Below are positions 61,017 through 64,000 of a DNA stretch of 64,000 nt, one piece after another. The notes under the pieces are model-generated. The model saw only the letters and a list, made by a program, of their open reading frames with translations. It did no database searches and was not told the DNA's origin. The translations under genes and the position numbers were made by a program. This DNA comes from Sediminibacterium sp. Lineage in GTDB: Bacteria > Bacteroidota > Bacteroidia > Chitinophagales > Chitinophagaceae. Numbering within the stretch: position 1 is the stretch's first letter; the number at the start of each line of letters is the position of its first letter. Location: the NCBI GenBank assembly GCA_016786865.1, contig JAEUVE010000010.1, positions 62,001-126,000 on the forward strand. The letters run 5' to 3'.

Positions 61017-62241
61017 AAGCCAGCTCTTTAAATGTCAACAGTCTGTTTCGATAATACTCGTATTGCTTTCTGCGGCCTTCAATTTCGGCTGGTATTCCAA
61101 CAGAAATATCATTTATCAAAACATGAAATTTATCCAAAATAGAAGCGATGCGTACTTGTTCTTCCATTGGAGGAACAGGTATCTTGGCTTTGCTTAAACC
61201 AGCTGCATTAATTGAAGATATTTTTCCTGAAGAGATGTATCTTTTTATCTGAGAATGGAAAATATCCGTTTGCGTAAAATGCGAAACATAGTTGGGGTGC
61301 ATTTTATGACTGAATGAAAAGCATGCATCATGAATAACCACATCATCATCGCCATGCCAGGCAACACCTTGCCCAATATCCTCAATCGTTTCACCGGCTG
61401 CAACAATCACTACATCACCCTTTTTAGCCACCCTAAGCTTTGCAGCCAACTTAGGATCTAAAAATGATTTGGCCTCTTTAGCGCAAATTTTATAGTGTGT
61501 GTACATCTCACCATAATGAATACATGGCACACCTTGTGAAAGTATATCGGTTTTTACAAATCGCTTGCCTCTTGTAAACTCACCTAATTCCCCCAACGTT
61601 TTCCATTCAACCTCTTTGCCTTCAAAACGCAGCAGGTTATCTCTATAATGCGTATATTGAGTTTTCCTAGCTTCCAATTCCGCTTCCAATTCCGCTTCCA
61701 ATTCCGCTTCCAATTCAGTGAACAAGTCGAGGGTTTTGACTATTTCTTCTTGAACTTCGAGTGGTGGGACGGGGATTGAGTAAGACTTAATTTTCTGCCC
61801 ATTAATATTAGATTGAGAACCTTCACCCAATGACCTTAAATGATTGTAGTTGTTACAAAGCCAATAATAGACATATTTGTAAGAAGCGACTGTATCATCT
61901 ATTTCCAGATTACAGCATGCTTGATTCGTGCATAATGGAATTTTATTCACTGCTACTTTAGCTGCTGTTGCACCATACATAGCAACGATTACACAGTTTT
62001 CTGGAATTAATTTTGCCGAAGAGTTTTTTAATCCTGCTTCTGTGATTTTTATACCTGTATCATGGATATCAGTCCAATCAACTTCCTGAGTTCTTAACCA
62101 AGGAATATTGCCATTATAGTATTCCGTTCTTGAAGTTAGAGGAGTACCTCCAGATACAATATTCTTGCAAACATCTTGTATTGTTTTCTGTTCCACTCCA
62201 TTAGGACAAAGCTCTTGTATCAATTCATCAATTCTACTCAT
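61009..62241 (-). CDS. hsdS: type I restriction specificity subunit
   Basis: This 410-residue protein has two target-recognition domains (about 10-170 and 215-370), each followed by a conserved helical spacer. The first spacer has a fourfold ELEA repeat (about 176-191) before RKTQYTHYRDNLL, and the second ends in GRRKQYEYYRNRLL. GGTPLTSRTEYYNGNIPWLR (about 32-51) and GEFTRGKRFV are TRD entry motifs. The TRDs read the two halves of a bipartite site and the spacers set their distance. The gene overlaps hsdM by 4 nt. Confidence 0.96.
   Translation of the reverse strand: MSRIDELIQELCPNGVEQKTIQDVCKNIVSGGTPLTSRTEYYNGNIPWLRTQEVDWTDIHDTGIKITEAGLKNSSAKLIPENCVIVAMYGATAAKVAVNKIPLCTNQACCNLEIDDTVASYKYVYYWLCNNYNHLRSLGEGSQSNINGQKIKSYSIPVPPLEVQEEIVKTLDLFTELEAELEAELEAELEARKTQYTHYRDNLLRFEGKEVEWKTLGELGEFTRGKRFVKTDILSQGVPCIHYGEMYTHYKICAKEAKSFLDPKLAAKLRVAKKGDVVIVAAGETIEDIGQGVAWHGDDDVVIHDACFSFSHKMHPNYVSHFTQTDIFHSQIKRYISSGKISSINAAGLSKAKIPVPPMEEQVRIASILDKFHVLINDISVGIPAEIEGRRKQYEYYRNRLLTFKELAYG
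61670..61717 (-). repeat. four 12-bp tandem repeats in the hsdS central spacer
   Basis: The plus-strand unit GCTTCCAATTCC is repeated at 61670, 61682, 61694 and 61706; the last copy differs in its final base. It encodes ELEA four times. In EcoR124-type enzymes a change in the number of such 4-residue repeats alters the spacer length of the recognised DNA, and slipped-strand mispairing can change copy number while keeping the frame. Confidence 0.9.
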
Positions 62242-63800
62242 AAGCTACCTCCTTCTAAATCCGCAATAATTTCGTCAATGGCCGTTCGCAGCTTGTTTTG
62301 TTTTATTACTATTTCGGCAATATGGGCATTTAGCTTTTCAATGTCCACTTCTTCAGTAGTGTTTTCCTGCTCCACATAACTGCTTACAGCAATATTGTAA
62401 TCGTTTTCTGCGATATCGCTGTTCAATACTAGCTTCGCAAAATGTGCCTCATCCTTCCGTTCAATATAAGCGTTGAGGATTCGCTTTCGGTTGGTATCGG
62501 TGAGTTTGTTCTTGTTACCACCCCGTACAAACTCGGCTGATGCATCAATAAACAGTGTAGCATTATCTTTCTTGCTTTTCTTTAATACAATTATGCAAGT
62601 GCCAATAGTTGTTCCAAAAAACAAGTCAGATGGTAACTGTATTACTGCATCTACATAATTGTTATCTATCAGGTATTTGCGAATTTTTTGTTCCGCACCA
62701 CCCCGGTACAACACACCGGGAAACTCAACAATAGCGGCAGTACCGGAGGTGGAAAGCCAATGCAGCATGTGCAGGGTAAAGGCAAGGTCGGCTTTACTCT
62801 TTGGAGCTAATACTCCAGCAGGAGCAAAACGGGGGTCGTTAATCAACAATGGGTTGGCGTCGCCTTCCCATTTAATGGAGTAGGGCGGATTGGAAACAAT
62901 GGCATCAAAAGGTTCATCGTCCCAATGGCTGGGATCTGTTAGTGTATCACCATGTGCAATATTAAATTTCGCATAATTGATGTCGTGCAAAAACATGTTG
63001 ATACGGCAAAGGTTGTAGGTGGTGATATTTACCTCCTGACCGAAAAATCCCTGTCTTACATTTTCTTTACCAAGCACTTTAGCAAACTTCAACAACAGTG
63101 AGCCGGAACCGCAAGCCGGGTCGTACACTTTATTCACCTGCTTTTTGCCCACCACTGTTATTTCGGCCAATAACTCAGATACCTCCTGCGGAGTAAAAAA
63201 TTCACCACCCGATTTTCCGGCATTGCTGGCATACATAGTCATCAAGAACTCATACGCATCACCGAAGGCATCAATACTGTTGTCCTGATAATCGCCTAAT
63301 TTCAAGTCGCCAATGGCATCCAATATTTTAACCAGTGCTTCATTACGTTTAGTTACGGTTGCCCCTAGTTTATTGCTATTAACATCCAGGTCATCAAACA
63401 ATCCTTTCAGGTCGTCTTCGCTTTCTGTGCCTTTGGCTGAATGCTCGATATTCTTGAAAACACGGCTTAATGTTTCATTCAGATTTTCATCTGCTTTTGC
63501 CTTTTTACGAACGTTGACAAACAACTCTGATGGCAGAATATAAAAGCCCTTCTCTTTCACGGTATCCGCCCTGCCCAATTCTGCATCCTTGTCTGAAATA
63601 TCGGCATAGTTGAAGTTTTTATGGCCGGTACGTTGTTCCTCCTTGTTAATGTAGGATGTAAGGTTCTCTGAAATGAACCGATAGAACAACATGCCCAACA
63701 CATAGGTCTTAAAATCCCATCCATCCACACTTCCTCTCAAATCGTTTGCTATTTGCCAGATGGTGCGGTGTAGCTCATCTCTTTCTAATTCTCTTGCCAT
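62238..63800 (-). CDS. hsdM: type I restriction DNA methyltransferase subunit
   Basis: This 520-residue N6-adenine methyltransferase has an N-terminal HsdM helical domain (about 1-150), motif I VYDPACGSGSLLLKF (about 227) and motif IV DAIVSNPPYSIKW (about 300), with a C-terminal tail that binds HsdS. Together with HsdS it methylates adenine in both half-sites and protects the genome. It is the first RM gene in this window on the minus strand; the gene further upstream ends 14 nt before its ATG, so the operon may extend outside the window. Confidence 0.97.
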   Translation of the reverse strand: MARELERDELHRTIWQIANDLRGSVDGWDFKTYVLGMLFYRFISENLTSYINKEEQRTGHKNFNYADISDKDAELGRADTVKEKGFYILPSELFVNVRKKAKADENLNETLSRVFKNIEHSAKGTESEDDLKGLFDDLDVNSNKLGATVTKRNEALVKILDAIGDLKLGDYQDNSIDAFGDAYEFLMTMYASNAGKSGGEFFTPQEVSELLAEITVVGKKQVNKVYDPACGSGSLLLKFAKVLGKENVRQGFFGQEVNITTYNLCRINMFLHDINYAKFNIAHGDTLTDPSHWDDEPFDAIVSNPPYSIKWEGDANPLLINDPRFAPAGVLAPKSKADLAFTLHMLHWLSTSGTAAIVEFPGVLYRGGAEQKIRKYLIDNNYVDAVIQLPSDLFFGTTIGTCIIVLKKSKKDNATLFIDASAEFVRGGNKNKLTDTNRKRILNAYIERKDEAHFAKLVLNSDIAENDYNIAVSSYVEQENTTEEVDIEKLNAHIAEIVIKQNKLRTAIDEIIADLEGGSL

Positions 63801-63814
63801 GGTTGTTTTATTGA

Positions 63815-64000
63815 CTAATTTCTTATTTCAATTGGAGTGTTTACGATTACTTTCCATCTTTCGTCCGATGCAAAACCTTTGGCCGGAGCGGAGGCTTTCA
63901 ATGGTATCCGAAACAAAGGGGCATTATTGTTTTGTAAGGCCATGAACAAAGCATTGGCCAGCGGCTGGTTGTCAAATACTTTATCCAGCAGATACCCTAA
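63815..64000 (-). CDS. C-terminal end of an unidentified gene upstream of hsdM
   Basis: The last 61 codons of an open frame on the minus strand run in from the right edge and stop at 63815. The visible protein has LLDKVFDNQPLANALFMALQ, then PLFRIPLKASAPAKGF, then DERWKVIVNTPIEIRN. It is soluble in appearance and not recognised. The 14-nt gap to hsdM indicates the same operon. It could be any associated gene, including a regulator or an accessory defence gene, and cannot be assigned from this piece. Confidence 0.65.
   Translation of the reverse strand, partial: LGYLLDKVFDNQPLANALFMALQNNNAPLFRIPLKASAPAKGFASDERWKVIVNTPIEIRN

Overview
The window looks like chromosome from a Bacteroidota bacterium, most probably of the family Chitinophagaceae. 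This is inferred from gene content: a LytS/LytTR sensor pair beside an outer-membrane beta-barrel (OMP_b-brl_3 type) receptor, DUF4286, ribosomal protein THX, a TIGR02757 protein, a CoaX/barrel/LptC gene string, and several TAnnTTTG '-7' promoter elements typical of the Bacteroidota primary sigma factor. No rRNA, tRNA, insertion sequence or CRISPR array was seen. No database search was possible, so family names rest on motifs, length and context.

Left end (1-13.7 kb): a LytS-type kinase (cut by the window edge), a LytTR regulator and a TonB-receptor-like barrel, with a 20-bp tandem repeat in front of the barrel gene that looks like a LytTR operator. A tight five-gene operon (3848-11506) follows. 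It encodes two paralogous exported TPR/Ig-like/caspase proteins, a papain-like C1 protease with a DUF4384-like tail between them, a CHASE2 membrane protein with no output domain, and a small exported FecR-like protein. This is the most unusual system in the window: an envelope-located sensor and protease set. A LOG-family gene and an exported orphan follow.

Middle (13.7-54 kb): mostly housekeeping and envelope genes. These include exonuclease III, HU, ribosomal protein THX, a Tat-exported PLP enzyme, glycosyltransferases with an O-antigen ligase-like protein, MeaB, CoaX with a barrel protein and LptC, an ECF sigma/anti-sigma/DUF4097 operon, a CNNM-type transporter, TatC, RpiB, an M28 peptidase, a deoxyhypusine-synthase-like enzyme, a GT87/GT2/deacetylase operon, a gamma-synthase-type PLP enzyme, a GH9 endoglucanase fused to a CE4-like deacetylase, FAH and flavin reductase, an LpxH-like phosphatase, an SDR and a YjjG-like HAD phosphatase.

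Right end (52.9-64 kb): an accessory region. It holds a winged-helix/nucleotidyltransferase pair that resembles a toxin-antitoxin module and has overlapping palindromes at its promoter, a decayed thioredoxin-like gene, a TPR lipoprotein, an SRPBCC protein, and a type I restriction-modification operon (hsdM-hsdS-hsdR plus a PD-(D/E)XK/DUF5655 protein). The hsdS gene carries four 12-bp tandem repeats in its central spacer, which could vary recognition-site spacing.
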